32,842 bases of DNA from Alphaproteobacteria bacterium (GCA_029979185.1 JAPOIA010000005.1:1-32842), one strand, 5' to 3'. Shown: positions 1-14,400, numbered from the stretch's first letter. Translations and numbers: made by a program. Notes: generated by a model from the letters alone, not told the origin.

Positions 1-4
1 GTCG

Positions 5-1303
5 GTGCCGAGCGCAGCGGTGGTGCGGCGCGGCGAGGTCGCCGGCGTCTATGTGCAGGACGCGCAGGGTCGTTTTTCCCTTGCGCCCGGCCTGGCGGTT
101 ACAGACGCTGTCCGTGAAGTTGCGGATGTGCGGGCAAAGGCGCCCGATACGGTTATTCGTGATCTTACCATCAAGCGCCTGAACTGGGAACAAGCCGGAA
201 ATCTTTACGATGCCTGGTGCAGGCTTGCCGGCAACAGCATCGAGACGAATGTCTTCAACGAGCCGGAGTTTGCGCTTTCGGCAGCCCAGCATTTTCCCGA
301 AGCCCGGCGGCCCGATTTCCTGTTCATCAGCACAACCACTACGAGCGGCACGCCCGATAAACTGGTTGCCGTCTTCGCCTTCGAGGAACAGCACAGATTT
401 GGCAAGCAATTCGGCCGGCTGTGGTGTCCGCCCCAGATGGCGCTGGCCACGCCCCTGATCGATCCAGACTACGGGATGGCTGTACTGGATCTCCTGCACG
501 ACTGGCTGGCCAGCGAATATCCTGCAATGTCGGCTTTGCTGATGCCGGCGATACACGCCACCGGCAAGTTCAGTGATCTCCTGCGCGAGCATGCAGAGCT
601 ACGATTGCTGCAAATCTGTGAATTCGACCGGTTCAGCCGCGCGGTTCTCGTTAGCGGACCAGATGCGGCGCAGCGGGTTGCCGAGCGGATCGGAGGTAAG
701 CGCAACAAGGAATTCCGCCGCCTGTGGCGGCGGCTGTCGGAGCGTGGCAAGCTGGAATTCGTGACGGCCCAAAGCGCATCAGACGTCAAGTTGGCAACAG
801 AATATTTCCTTGCATTGGAAGCGTTGGGCTGGAAGGGAAAGCGCAGGACCGCCTTGCTCTGCGATCCGTCGCTGGCGACTTTTACTCGCACAATTTCGCG
901 CCGCCTTGCGAAGAAGGACAAGATTGAAATCGACGCCCTGACCCTGGACGGCACCCCTGTTGCCATGGCCATCGTGTTCCGGTCCGGCAAAAAGGCCTAT
1001 TTCTGGAAAACCGCCTTCAAGGAAGATTTCGCCTCCTATTCGCCTGGCGTGCTGCTGACGCTGGCCATGACTTCGCGTCTTGTCGCTGATACCGGAACCG
1101 GCTTCGTCAATTCCTGCGCGATCCCCAATCATCCGATGATTGATCACCTGTGGCCAGACCGCATCGAGATGGCGGATATGCTGATCTCGTTTCAGGGCCG
1201 GACCGGACGGCGCTTTCAATTTGCTGCAAGTCTGGAAGGCATACGGCGCAAGGTGCGCAGCATCGCGAAGGCTGCCTATCACATGCTGAAACGCCAGGGC
1301 TGA
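5..1303 (+). CDS. GNAT / BioF2-like (FemAB-type) acetyltransferase; 5' end may extend beyond the window
   Basis: 432-aa ORF with GTG start at position 5; the frame is still open at the window edge. Central RIGGKRNKEFRRLWRRLSERG...ALGWKGKRRTALL...AYFWKTAFKEDFASYSPGVLLTLAM resembles BioF2-like GNAT proteins. Confidence 0.7.
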   Translation: MPSAAVVRRGEVAGVYVQDAQGRFSLAPGLAVTDAVREVADVRAKAPDTVIRDLTIKRLNWEQAGNLYDAWCRLAGNSIETNVFNEPEFALSAAQHFPEARRPDFLFISTTTTSGTPDKLVAVFAFEEQHRFGKQFGRLWCPPQMALATPLIDPDYGMAVLDLLHDWLASEYPAMSALLMPAIHATGKFSDLLREHAELRLLQICEFDRFSRAVLVSGPDAAQRVAERIGGKRNKEFRRLWRRLSERGKLEFVTAQSASDVKLATEYFLALEALGWKGKRRTALLCDPSLATFTRTISRRLAKKDKIEIDALTLDGTPVAMAIVFRSGKKAYFWKTAFKEDFASYSPGVLLTLAMTSRLVADTGTGFVNSCAIPNHPMIDHLWPDRIEMADMLISFQGRTGRRFQFAASLEGIRRKVRSIAKAAYHMLKRQG

Positions 1304-1381
1304 ATCTGACAATACGCTTCACAAGGCCACAGCCCGGCCTTCATAGTGCGAAGCCGATTGTTGCCTCCTTGCGGAGCCTTC

Positions 1382-2995
1382 TCAGGCTCGCTCGCGCAAC
1401 AGCCTGCGGATGATCTTGCCGGTCGTCGTCAATGGCAATTCCGCAGTGAATTCCACCTCGCGCGGATATTCATGTGCCGACAGACGTTCGCGCACAAAGG
1501 TCTGGATTTCCCTTGCCAGCGCGTCGCTGGGCGCAAAGCCATCACGCAGGACAATGAAAGCCTTTACGATCTCCGTACGCAACGGATCAGGCTTGCCGAC
1601 CGCGGCAGCAATAGCGACAGCCGGATGGCCGATCAGGCAATCCTCGATTTCGCCGGGGCCTATCCGATAGCCTGAGGATGTGATGACATCGTCGTCGCGG
1701 CCCACAAAGAAGAAGTAGCCTTCGGCGTCGGTGTATCCCTGGTCGCCCGTCGTCATCCAGTCGCCGATGAACTTGTCCCGGGTTGCTTCCGGCCGGTTCC
1801 AATATCCCAAAAACATGATCGGATCGGGACGTTGCATTGCTATCTGTCCGGTCTCGCCGGGATCGCAGACCGATCCGTCGGCGCGGATGATCGCGACGGT
1901 ATGACCGGGAACAGGCCGACCCATTGAGCCTGGTTTGTTGACGCCTATGGCGGCGCAGGATCCCAGCACCTGGTTGCATTCGGTCTGGCCATAGAATTCG
2001 TTGATGACGGGGCCGAGTTCCTTGCGGCCCCATTCGAAGACTTCCGCGCCTAACGCCTCGCCACCGGAAGCAATGGATCGCAGGTTCAGCTTGAAACGCT
2101 CGCGCGGCCGGTCAGCTGCGCGCAACATGCGCAACGCCGTTGGCGGGATGAAGCAGTTGCGAATGCCAGTGCGCTGCATCAGATCGTAAGCTGCCTCGGG
2201 ATCGAAGCGCTCGAAGGCGCAGGCGACAACCGGAAGCCCGAAATACAGGCCGGGAAGAAGTATGTTCAAAAGGCCGCCGGCCCAGGCCCAGTCGGCGGGG
2301 GTCCATAGAACATCGCCAGGCTGCGGCAGGAAGTCATGGGTATATTGCGTACCCGGCAGATGGCCGAGCAGCACGCGATGACCGTGCAGGGCGCCCTTCG
2401 GTGCGCCGGTGGTGCCCGACGTGTAGACCATGACCGCCGGATCGTCCGGCCCGGTGTCAACAGTGTCGAACGTCCCGCCGGCTTGCGCCATTAGGCCATG
2501 GAAATCGAGCGCCTTCCCTTTGGCGCCACTGGTGCAGAGAATGCATTCCAGCGTTTCGGCCGGGCCAGCTATCTGCTCGACCTTTTCAAGGCCTGCGCCA
2601 TTGGTCACGAGCAGCTTTATGCCAGCATCGGAAAGCCTGTACTCGATGGCGTCGATGCCGAACAGCAAGGCCAGCGGCACCGCAATCGCACCCACCTTGT
2701 AAATCGCCATATGGGTTACGGCCGCATCGAGAGTCTGCGGCAAGAGAATGCCGACGCGATCACCCGCGGTGACACCATGATCGCGCAGAACATTGGCCAG
2801 CCGATTGGACTGCGCCTGAAGCTGCCGGAAGCTGGTGGTTGTGATGGCGCCTCCAGCGGCTTCAATGATGGCGGGACTGTCCGGCGTTTTTTCGGCCCAG
2901 CGGTCGCAGCAGACCTCTGCGATATTGAATTTTTCCGGAACGATCCAGCGGAAGCCTGCCCAGAGGGCATCATAGGTGCGAATGTCAGGCAGCAT
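1382..2995 (-). CDS. AMP-binding acyl-CoA synthetase
   Basis: ORF 1382-3016 with adenylate-forming motifs YTSGTTGAPKGALHGH, EFYGQTECN, TGDQGYTDAEGYFFFVGRDDDVITSSGYRIGPGEIE, TTTGKIIRRLLRE; start placed at MLPDIRTYDALW. Confidence 0.9.
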   Translation of the reverse strand: MLPDIRTYDALWAGFRWIVPEKFNIAEVCCDRWAEKTPDSPAIIEAAGGAITTTSFRQLQAQSNRLANVLRDHGVTAGDRVGILLPQTLDAAVTHMAIYKVGAIAVPLALLFGIDAIEYRLSDAGIKLLVTNGAGLEKVEQIAGPAETLECILCTSGAKGKALDFHGLMAQAGGTFDTVDTGPDDPAVMVYTSGTTGAPKGALHGHRVLLGHLPGTQYTHDFLPQPGDVLWTPADWAWAGGLLNILLPGLYFGLPVVACAFERFDPEAAYDLMQRTGIRNCFIPPTALRMLRAADRPRERFKLNLRSIASGGEALGAEVFEWGRKELGPVINEFYGQTECNQVLGSCAAIGVNKPGSMGRPVPGHTVAIIRADGSVCDPGETGQIAMQRPDPIMFLGYWNRPEATRDKFIGDWMTTGDQGYTDAEGYFFFVGRDDDVITSSGYRIGPGEIEDCLIGHPAVAIAAAVGKPDPLRTEIVKAFIVLRDGFAPSDALAREIQTFVRERLSAHEYPREVEFTAELPLTTTGKIIRRLLRERA

Positions 2996-3246
2996 CTTGC
3001 AGCGCTTTTCCCCCACGACTGATTTGTAAGCTCATAATGACCCGCCGGAAAGGCAATTGCCACCGGAAACTGGGATGGCCTATCCACCGTTTATAAACGA
3101 TAGCGGCGATTTCACATGGCGGGCCTTGACCCGGTGGATCGCGCTCCTATCTCTGTCCCGTTGGCGACCGGGCCCCTCTGGCGGAGCTCGTGCTTCGTGA
3201 TGTCGGCGCCACTTGTGCAACTCGTTGCCCTGCATGGAGCCCGGTC

Positions 3247-4254
3247 ATGGACCTAGCAGCCTTACCTCTGTTTGTCTCAGAAAGCCTTTCCACCACCTGG
3301 CTTGGCAAGCCGGTCTGGATGTGGATCGCTTTCCACATTCTCGTTGCCGTCCTGATGGCCTTCGATCTTGGCGTTCTGCAACGCAAGGCCAAGGACTACG
3401 GTGTTCGCGAGAGCCTGTATTTGTCAGCCTTCTATATTTCCCTGGGACTTGCCTTCGGCGTTTGGGTCGGCTGGGCAATTTCGCCAAAGGCGGGCCTTGA
3501 GTATCTGACCGGCTTCGTGATCGAGAAATCGCTGTCGATAGACAATATCTTCGTTATAGCGATGATCTTCGGCTTCTTCGCCATACCGCGCCGCCAGCAA
3601 TACAGGGTGCTGTTTTGGGGCATATTGGCTGTGATAGTCCTGCGCGGATTGATGATCGGCATTGGCGCCGCCCTTGTGCAGAACTTCAACTGGATCCTGT
3701 ACCTCTTTGCGGCCTTCCTCGTCGTCACTGGCGTCAAGATGCTGTGGGGCAGCGACGAACACTACAACGTCGAACAGAACCGCCTCTACAGGTTCATGCA
3801 GCGGCGGTTCCGCATCACACAGGAGCCGCATGGCGATCGCTTCTTTGTCCGCTTGCCGGATGGAAAAACGGGAAAGCTGGTTTTGTGGGCGACACCGCTG
3901 TTCGTCGTTCTGGTGATGGTGAATATTGCCGACGTAATCTTTGCCGTCGATTCCGTGCCGGCGATCTTTGCGATCACGACCGACACGTTCATCGTCTACA
4001 CTTCGAATATCTTCGCGATCCTCGGGCTTCGTGCGCTCTATTTCGCACTGGCTGCGATGATCGACCGCTTTGCCTACCTCAAGTATGCGCTGGCGCTGGT
4101 GCTGATTTTCATCGGCAGCAAGATATTCCTGGCCGACATGCTGGGACTGGCGAAGATACCGCCGGCACTATCGCTGGGCGTGACATTCGCAATCCTTGGC
4201 GGCGGAATCGGCTGGTCGCTGTGGAAGACGCGGCGGCACCAGCACCCGGCTTAA
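3247..4254 (+). CDS. TerC family integral membrane protein
   Basis: Multi-spanning protein with EKSLSIDNIFVIAMIFGFF, FWGILAVIVLRGLMI, NIADVIFAVDSVPAIFAIT, SNIFAILGLRALYF; internal ATG preferred over the 3190 start. Confidence 0.92.
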   Translation: MDLAALPLFVSESLSTTWLGKPVWMWIAFHILVAVLMAFDLGVLQRKAKDYGVRESLYLSAFYISLGLAFGVWVGWAISPKAGLEYLTGFVIEKSLSIDNIFVIAMIFGFFAIPRRQQYRVLFWGILAVIVLRGLMIGIGAALVQNFNWILYLFAAFLVVTGVKMLWGSDEHYNVEQNRLYRFMQRRFRITQEPHGDRFFVRLPDGKTGKLVLWATPLFVVLVMVNIADVIFAVDSVPAIFAITTDTFIVYTSNIFAILGLRALYFALAAMIDRFAYLKYALALVLIFIGSKIFLADMLGLAKIPPALSLGVTFAILGGGIGWSLWKTRRHQHPA

Positions 4255-4272
4255 GACGCATTCCTGCAAAAC

Positions 4273-4302
4273 AAAACGCCCGGCATGACAGCCGGGCGTT
4301 TT
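4273..4302. terminator. Bidirectional rho-independent terminator between convergent terC-family gene and atpC
   Basis: Perfect 12-bp inverted repeat AAAACGCCCGGC-ATGACA-GCCGGGCGTTTT flanked by A and T runs between two convergent genes. Confidence 0.85.
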
Positions 4303-4330
4303 CAAAAAATACAGCTGCAAGCCGCCTGCG

Positions 4331-4732
4331 TCAGATGGAAAGCGCTGCCTTCAGTTCCTTCAACTGCTCGAGTTTCTCTATCGCATCGCGCTTGCCCGCT
4401 TCGGACTTGGCGTCGGCAACATCTTCCTCGGCGTTCTTGATTTCCTGGGCGATGCGCTCGGCATTGAGCTCTTCGATAGGCAGAGACTCTTCAGCAAGGA
4501 TTGTCAGGCCGGAGGCCGAGACTTCGGCGAAGCCGCCACGCACGAACAGGCGCATCGTCTTGGCCGGATTCTCATGCACCACGGCGATGCCGGGCTTCAG
4601 CGTCGACATCAGCGGCGCATGATCCTTCATGACTTCGAAGTCGCCTTCGAGGCCTGGTACGACGACGGACTCCACCTCGCCGGAGAACAGAAGTTTTTCC
4701 GGCGAGACTAGCTCGAAATGAAATGCCGCCAT
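4331..4732 (-). CDS. atpC: F0F1 ATP synthase subunit epsilon
   Basis: [46 protein letters not shown]; position after atpD. Confidence 0.96.
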   Translation of the reverse strand: MAAFHFELVSPEKLLFSGEVESVVVPGLEGDFEVMKDHAPLMSTLKPGIAVVHENPAKTMRLFVRGGFAEVSASGLTILAEESLPIEELNAERIAQEIKNAEEDVADAKSEAGKRDAIEKLEQLKELKAALSI

Positions 4733-4792
4733 GGTTTTACTCCGCGATCAGCGTTGCGACGAAACGGTAACGGTCTGCTGTGCAGGATCCGC

Positions 4793-6259
<1,467 letters not shown>

Positions 6260-6270
6260 TCAATGTCGGA

Positions 6271-7137
6271 TCAGAGCGCTTCTGCGCCCGAGATAATTTC
6301 AATCAGTTCCTTGGTGATCATCGCCTGACGCGTGCGGTTGTAGATGATCGTCTGCTTGTTGATCATGTCGCCGGCGTTGCGGGTGGCGTTGTCCATCGCG
6401 CTCATGCGCGCGCCCTGTTCGGAAGCGGCATTTTCCAGCAATGCCCGGAACACCTGGATGGCAATGTTGCGCGGCAGCAGGGTGGCGAGAATCTCGTCCT
6501 GATCGGGCTCATATTCGTAGGAGGCATCAGACGCACCGGCGCCTTCGGGAATGTTGGCCGGGATGATCTGCTGAGCGGTCGGGATCTGCGAGATCACCGA
6601 CTGGAAGCGCGAGAAGAACAACGTGGCGACATCGAACTCGCCGGCGTCGTACATCTCCAGGATCTTCTTGGCGATGTCGTTGGCGTTGACGAAGCCGACA
6701 TTACGCACGGAACGCAATTCAACCAGCTCGACGATCAGCGAGCTGAACTGGCGTCGCAGGATATCGTAGCCCTTCTTGCCGACGCAGAAAATCTTCACCT
6801 GCTTGCCTTCACGCAGCAGCGCCGAGGCGCGGTCGCGGGCAAGGCGGGCAATGGAGGAATTGAAGGCGCCGCAAAGGCCGCGCTCCGCCGTACAAACAAC
6901 CAGCAGATGCACATCGTCCCTGCCGGTACCGGCCAGAAGCGGCGGGCCACCTGCGGAGATGCCGCCTGCGACATTGGCGAGAACGGCGTCCATGCGCTCG
7001 GCATAGGGCCGGGCGGCTTCGGCAGCCGTCTGCGCGCGGCGTAATTTCGCTGCGGCGACCATCTGCATCGCCTTGGTGATCTTTTGCGTCGCCTTCACCG
7101 AAGAGATCCGGTTCCGCAAGTCCTTTAACGAAGCCAT
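6271..7137 (-). CDS. atpG: F0F1 ATP synthase subunit gamma
   Basis: [37 protein letters not shown]-terminal [21 protein letters not shown]. Confidence 0.98.
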   Translation of the reverse strand: MASLKDLRNRISSVKATQKITKAMQMVAAAKLRRAQTAAEAARPYAERMDAVLANVAGGISAGGPPLLAGTGRDDVHLLVVCTAERGLCGAFNSSIARLARDRASALLREGKQVKIFCVGKKGYDILRRQFSSLIVELVELRSVRNVGFVNANDIAKKILEMYDAGEFDVATLFFSRFQSVISQIPTAQQIIPANIPEGAGASDASYEYEPDQDEILATLLPRNIAIQVFRALLENAASEQGARMSAMDNATRNAGDMINKQTIIYNRTRQAMITKELIEIISGAEAL

Positions 7138-7251
7138 TTAGTTTCCACATTTTGCTGCGGCGATGGCCAGATTGTCTGCCCGCCGCCAACGCTGGAAATC
7201 ATGGAATAACCGGACCAGGCCCGATTATGCGCAGGTATTCTCGCAATGCCC

Positions 7252-9344
<2,093 letters not shown>

Positions 9345-9713
9345 GTTTCATGCCTTTAATATGTCAACCGCCAAGCCAAGGAAACAGACGCCTTTGAGCC
9401 AGAATCTGGCCGCTCGAAAGCGCAAAAAACCAACACAAACTGTCTGGATATGGAACTGCCTATGCCCTTTTACAACCGCAGCAGAATCCGAGGGCCGCGT
9501 CCGGTTATCATAAGGCATTGTGCGGCGCAACCCTGACTGGATGCGGCGGAATGTATTGCTGCTCCGATACGGCCTGCTTGCTGCCTGTGGGCTTGATGCA
9601 GCGGAAACAATATCCGATAGGTTGCGCGGTCAACTGAAAAGCTCCGGCGCGGCACTGGTAGCGCAAAGCAGGCCTGCCGGATCTGCAAAACCGTCCCGAA
9701 GGACCCCCAAAAC

Positions 9714-10790
9714 ATGGCCCGTTCCGACATAAATCCCGGTTTCTGGAGCGGAAAGCGCGTTTTCGTAACCGGCCACACCGGTTTCAAGGGCGGCTGGCTT
9801 GCCCTGTGGCTGCATGCACTGGGAGCCGAAGTGCATGGATACGCCCTGCCGCCGCAGGACGGGCCGGGTTTTTTCGCAGCCGCCGGGCTGGGCGACTGTC
9901 TGGCCTCTCATACTTTAGGCGACATTCGCGAGGGCGAATATCTGGCGCAGGCCCTGTCAACCGCGCAACCGGACATCCTGTTCCACATGGCAGCACAGTC
10001 GCTGGTGCGCCTGTCCTACGACGAGCCGGTGGAAACCGTCTCCGCAAATGTCCTGGGCACGGCCATCGTGCTCAACGAGGCCCGTAAAATCAAGCATTTG
10101 CGGGCAATTATCAACGTTACCAGCGACAAATGCTACGAAAATGCCGGCGGCGGGCATGCCTTCCGCGAGAGCGATCCGATGGGCGGACACGACCCCTATT
10201 CTGCCTCGAAGGGCGCGGCAGAACTGATCGCCGCCTCGTTCCGCCGCTCATTTTATGCTTCCGGACCTTGCGGACTGGCCAGCGTGCGAGCCGGCAATGT
10301 GATCGGCGGCGGTGACTGGGCCGCGGACCGGCTTGTTCCGGATTTCTTCCGGGCCCTGGCTGCGAACGAACCCTTGGTCATCCGCTCCCCCAACGCCACC
10401 CGGCCCTGGCAGCATGTGCTGGAGCCGCTATCCGGTTACATGCTGCTGGCCCAGGAGATCGCATCGGGACGGGAGGGCGTGGCTTCAGGCTGGAATTTCG
10501 GGCCGGATATCGAAAGCGTGAAGCCGGTGCGCTGGATAACCGATTACCTGAGCGAAAGGTTCGGCGGGTCCGTGGAGCTCGACGAGGGGCCGCATCCCCA
10601 CGAAGCGGCACGGTTGCAGCTGGACTGCGGGAAAGCCCGCGACCTGCTGGGCTGGACGCCGCGCTGGACGCTGTCCGAAGCGCTCGACAAAACCGGCGCC
10701 TGGTATCTGGCGTGGCAGGACGGCAAGGACATGCAGGCGTTCACGCGCGAGCAGATAAGATCTTATCCCGGTTCCGGCCTGCAGAAATGA
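9714..10790 (+). CDS. rfbG: CDP-glucose 4,6-dehydratase (SDR family)
   Basis: FWSGKRVFVTGHTGFKGGWLALWLHALGAEVHGYAL, NVTSDKCYEN, DPYSASKGAAELIAASFRRSF, RPWQHVLEPLSGYMLLA. Confidence 0.88.
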   Translation: MARSDINPGFWSGKRVFVTGHTGFKGGWLALWLHALGAEVHGYALPPQDGPGFFAAAGLGDCLASHTLGDIREGEYLAQALSTAQPDILFHMAAQSLVRLSYDEPVETVSANVLGTAIVLNEARKIKHLRAIINVTSDKCYENAGGGHAFRESDPMGGHDPYSASKGAAELIAASFRRSFYASGPCGLASVRAGNVIGGGDWAADRLVPDFFRALAANEPLVIRSPNATRPWQHVLEPLSGYMLLAQEIASGREGVASGWNFGPDIESVKPVRWITDYLSERFGGSVELDEGPHPHEAARLQLDCGKARDLLGWTPRWTLSEALDKTGAWYLAWQDGKDMQAFTREQIRSYPGSGLQK

Positions 10791-10920
10791 CTTTGTAATC
10801 GTGACCTTCCCAAAACATGCCGCTTGCCATACCCGGTGCATCGAACCGCAAGATGCCGTATAAACAGTTCATCGTCGCGCCCGCGGCAATAGAACAAGCA
10901 AAAACGAGGAAACCTTCCAC

Positions 10921-11967
10921 ATGACACGCGCCTATCTCAACCGCCTTCCCGCAATAGCCATTGCCGCAACAGCCATCTGCACGCTTCCCGCAGCCGCTGA
11001 TCCGGTCGCCGACTTCTACAAGGGCAAGAAGCTCACGATCGTCGTCGGATATGGCGCAGGCGGCGGATACGATACGACGACCCGGCTGCTGGCGCGACAT
11101 CTCGGCAATTTCATTCCCGGCAAACCGGGCCTCGTGGTGCAGAACATGACCGGCGCGGGCTCGCTCGTCGCCGCCAATTATCTCTACAACAATGCGCCGA
11201 AAGACGGCTCGACCATCGGCGTGTTTTCCTCGACCATCGCGCTGTTGCCGGTCTATGGCGACAAGAAAGCCCGTTTCGAAACGATGAAGTTCAACTGGAT
11301 CGGCTCGATCCATCAGGACGTCATGGCCTGCGCTGTGTGGAAAGGCGCGGGGCAGGGCATCAAGACATTGCCGGACCTGATCAAGGCCAAGCAGACGGTG
11401 ATCTTCGGTTCCGATGGAGCGGATGCGCCGTTGACCCGCTGGCCGATGTTCATGAAGAACATGCTGGGCGCAAACCTGAAGGTCGTGCCCGGCTACAAGG
11501 GCACGCGCGCCATCAATTTCGCCATGAAGAAAGGCGAACTGAATGCCTCCTGCGGCATGTTCGAATCCTCGGTGCGCGGCGCCTATTCCAAGGACTATGC
11601 CTCCGGCGATCTCAACATCTTCGTGCAGGCCGGCACCAAGAACATCCCGTTCTTCGGCAATGCGACGAACCTTTACTCGATGATGAAGAACGACGACGAC
11701 CTGAAGGTCGCCAAGCTGGTCTGGAAGCCGGCGGAACTGACGCGCCCGCTGGCTGCACCGCCCGGAGTAGCTGCCGATCGCGTCAAGGCTTTGCGCAAGG
11801 GCATGCTGGATGCAATCGCCAGCCAGGCCTTCAAGGAAGACGCCAAGAAGCTCAAGATCGAATTCAATCCGCTGTCCGGAGAAGGTATGGAAGAAGCGCT
11901 GAAAGAATTGTCTGCGACACCGCCCGCACTGGTGAAGAAGGCGCTTGAAGTGACGCGGAAGAATTAA
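10921..11967 (+). CDS. TctC/BUG-type tripartite tricarboxylate transporter substrate-binding protein
   Basis: N-terminal signal peptide, ADFYKGKKLTIVVGYGAGGGYDTTTRLLARHLG, LVVQNMTGAGSLVAANYLYN. Confidence 0.82.
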   Translation: MTRAYLNRLPAIAIAATAICTLPAAADPVADFYKGKKLTIVVGYGAGGGYDTTTRLLARHLGNFIPGKPGLVVQNMTGAGSLVAANYLYNNAPKDGSTIGVFSSTIALLPVYGDKKARFETMKFNWIGSIHQDVMACAVWKGAGQGIKTLPDLIKAKQTVIFGSDGADAPLTRWPMFMKNMLGANLKVVPGYKGTRAINFAMKKGELNASCGMFESSVRGAYSKDYASGDLNIFVQAGTKNIPFFGNATNLYSMMKNDDDLKVAKLVWKPAELTRPLAAPPGVAADRVKALRKGMLDAIASQAFKEDAKKLKIEFNPLSGEGMEEALKELSATPPALVKKALEVTRKN

Positions 11968-12017
11968 TTGCAGGCTGGCGTATCGGCCGGCCGACAATCA
12001 CTCGCGACCACCGTATT

Positions 12018-12052
12018 GCCCGGAGCTGAAATCAGCGCCGGGCTAATATTTT
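12018..12052 (+). terminator. Probable rho-independent terminator downstream of the first BUG gene
   Basis: GCCCGGaGCTGA-AA-TCAGCgCCGGGC (one internal mismatch) followed by TAATATTTT. Confidence 0.6.
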
Positions 12053-12082
12053 CAGGAGGTCGGAACAAGGCTCGCGTACCAC

Positions 12083-14356
12083 TCAAAAAAAACTCATCGG
12101 ATCGACATCCACATGTACCCTTAAGGAACCGCGCAATTTCGGCGCGGCGGCCAGCATGGCGCGCAAGAAGCCCTGCAGGTCGGCGCTGCGCGGGGCTTTC
12201 ACCAAAAGCCGGTAGCGATAGCGGGCGCGGACCAGGAAGATCGGCGCTTCGGCGGGTCCGAGGATCGTCAAGTCGTCTTCGGCCGGCAGATCGCCGGGCC
12301 GTGTCAGCTTCCAGCGCTCGCTCGCCGGCAGGGCATGGGCGGCGCGGACAAGCGCCCGCGCATGGTGTTCGGCCTCAGTGCGGTCCTTGCCGGAAACGAT
12401 GAGCGCTGCGAGCCGCCCGAATGGCGGCAGCATGGCGCGCTGGCGCTGGCGGATTTCCTCTTCGTAGAAGCGCTCGCCATCGCCGGAGATCAGCGCCTTC
12501 ATCACCGGATGATCGGCGCCCCATGTCTGGACGATGCCGGTTCCCGGCCTGTCGCCACGGCCGGCGCGTCCCGTCACTTGCTGAAGGAGCTGGAACGACC
12601 GCTCGGCGGCGCGCGGATCGCCGCTGGTCAGGCCTGCATCCGCATCGATCACACCTACCAGCGTGAGTTGCGGAAAGTTGTGTCCCTTGGCGACAAGCTG
12701 GGTGCCGATAACGATATCGAACTCACCTGCGGCAATGGCTTCCAGCTCGCGCTTCAACCGCTCTGTGCCACCGGGAAAATCCGACGACAGGACGATGCGC
12801 CGGGCATCGGGCCAGCGTTTGGCAGCCTCGTCCGCGAGGCGCTCGACACCCGGTCCGCAGGCGGCAAGCGAATCCTCCTCGCCGCATTCGGTACAACGGT
12901 CGGGCCGCCTTTCGGTATGCCCGCAATGGTGGCAAACCAGCGCCCGACGGAAGCGGTGCTCGACCAGCCAGGCCGAGCATTGCGGACATTCGTACTTGTG
13001 GCCGCAGGACCGGCACAGGGTCAGCGGCGCATAGCCGCGGCGGTTCAGGAATAGCAGAACCTGCTCTTTGTCCGCCAGCGCCTTTTCGATGCGCGAGACG
13101 AGCCCCGGCGCAATCCATTCGCCGCGCTTTGGACCAAAGGCCTTGAGGTCGATGGAGCGCAACTCGGGCAGGACGCGGCCGCCGTAGCGGTTTTCCAGTT
13201 TCAGATGACCGTAGCGGCCCTGTTGCGCATTGACACGGCTTTCCAGCGACGGCGTTGCGGACGCCAGCACCACAGCGGCATTTTCCAGCCTTGCGCGCAC
13301 CACCGCCATGTCGCGGGCGTGATAGGTAACGCCATCGTCCTGCTTGTAGGCGGCCTCGTGTTCCTCGTCGACGACGATAACGCCGGGATTGGCGAATGGC
13401 AGGAACAGGGCGGAGCGGGCGCCGGCCACCACCTTGACCTCGCCTGACGCGACACCGGACCAGATCCTTGCCCGCTTGCGCGGATTGACGCCGGAATGCC
13501 ATTCGGCCGGGCGCACGCCGAAGCGTGCGGCAAACCGGTCGAGAAACTGCGCCGTCAGCGCGATTTCCGGCATCAGGATCAGCGCCTGCTTGCCAGCCTG
13601 CACGGCGGCGGCAACGGCCTCGAAATAGACCTCTGTCTTGCCGGAACCGGTGACGCCTTCCAGCAGCGTGGCGGAATAGCCGCCAGCGGTTACTTTTTTC
13701 GCCAGCTCGTCCGCCGCATGCTGCTGGTCGGGCTCGAACCGGGCCCGGGCAAAGTCCGTGTCGGGTTCTGACGCCACAGGTTCCGGCGGCAGGGCGATGG
13801 CTTCAAGAACGCCTGCATCGACTAGGCCGTCGACGACGCCTGTGGAACAGGCGGCTGCCTCCGCCAGCTCTCGTTTGGAGAATACAAGCCCGCCCAGTGC
13901 GGCCTCGATGATGCGCTGGCGGGCAGGGGTCAGCCGCTCCGGCGCTTCGGCACCGGCTATCAGCCGCACGCCGATGCGCATGGTTTCGGAACCGGCGTGA
14001 TCGGGAGCGCGCACGGCCATGCGCAGGACCATGCCGCGCGGGCTCAATGTCCAGCGCGCCACCCAGTCGACGAAATCGCGCAAGGGGTCAGGCAGGGCCG
14101 GCAGATCGCGCCTTGCGTTTATGGTCTTGAGATTGGAGCCGGAAGCCGAACGGCGGATGTCCCATACGACGCCGGAAGCTTCGCGGGTCCCGAGCGGGAT
14201 ATCGACCAGATCACCCGGCTTCAACTCCAGTCCGGGCGGTATCCGGTAGGAATAGGCAATATCGACGGCGACCGGCACGAGGACATCGGCAACGGGATCG
14301 CCGAAGCTCTCCGCGTCGCCAAACATCGAATCATCGTTGCCGCCGGACATGCTCAT
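12083..14356 (-). CDS. priA: Primosomal protein N' (replication restart helicase PriA)
   Basis: LLEGVTGSGKTEVYFEA Walker A, VIVVDEEHEAAYKQDDGVTYHARDMA, zinc-binding CRSCGHKYECPQCSAWL...CHHCGHTERRPDRCTECGE, GTQLVAKGHNFPQLTLVGVIDADAGL. Confidence 0.97.
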   Translation of the reverse strand: MSMSGGNDDSMFGDAESFGDPVADVLVPVAVDIAYSYRIPPGLELKPGDLVDIPLGTREASGVVWDIRRSASGSNLKTINARRDLPALPDPLRDFVDWVARWTLSPRGMVLRMAVRAPDHAGSETMRIGVRLIAGAEAPERLTPARQRIIEAALGGLVFSKRELAEAAACSTGVVDGLVDAGVLEAIALPPEPVASEPDTDFARARFEPDQQHAADELAKKVTAGGYSATLLEGVTGSGKTEVYFEAVAAAVQAGKQALILMPEIALTAQFLDRFAARFGVRPAEWHSGVNPRKRARIWSGVASGEVKVVAGARSALFLPFANPGVIVVDEEHEAAYKQDDGVTYHARDMAVVRARLENAAVVLASATPSLESRVNAQQGRYGHLKLENRYGGRVLPELRSIDLKAFGPKRGEWIAPGLVSRIEKALADKEQVLLFLNRRGYAPLTLCRSCGHKYECPQCSAWLVEHRFRRALVCHHCGHTERRPDRCTECGEEDSLAACGPGVERLADEAAKRWPDARRIVLSSDFPGGTERLKRELEAIAAGEFDIVIGTQLVAKGHNFPQLTLVGVIDADAGLTSGDPRAAERSFQLLQQVTGRAGRGDRPGTGIVQTWGADHPVMKALISGDGERFYEEEIRQRQRAMLPPFGRLAALIVSGKDRTEAEHHARALVRAAHALPASERWKLTRPGDLPAEDDLTILGPAEAPIFLVRARYRYRLLVKAPRSADLQGFLRAMLAAAPKLRGSLRVHVDVDPMSFF

Positions 14357-14400
14357 CCATCATGGCTAGCACTATCCGGCGGCCATTGGCATCACCTGCA

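Noticed and set aside
3080-3246. Possible yybP-ykoY manganese riboswitch upstream of the TerC-family gene
   Set aside because: TerC genes often carry this riboswitch, but I could not align the conserved core in this leader; an Infernal search would settle it.
10741-11997. 418-aa minus-strand ORF antisense to the BUG receptor
   Set aside because: Shadow ORF of a well-supported gene.
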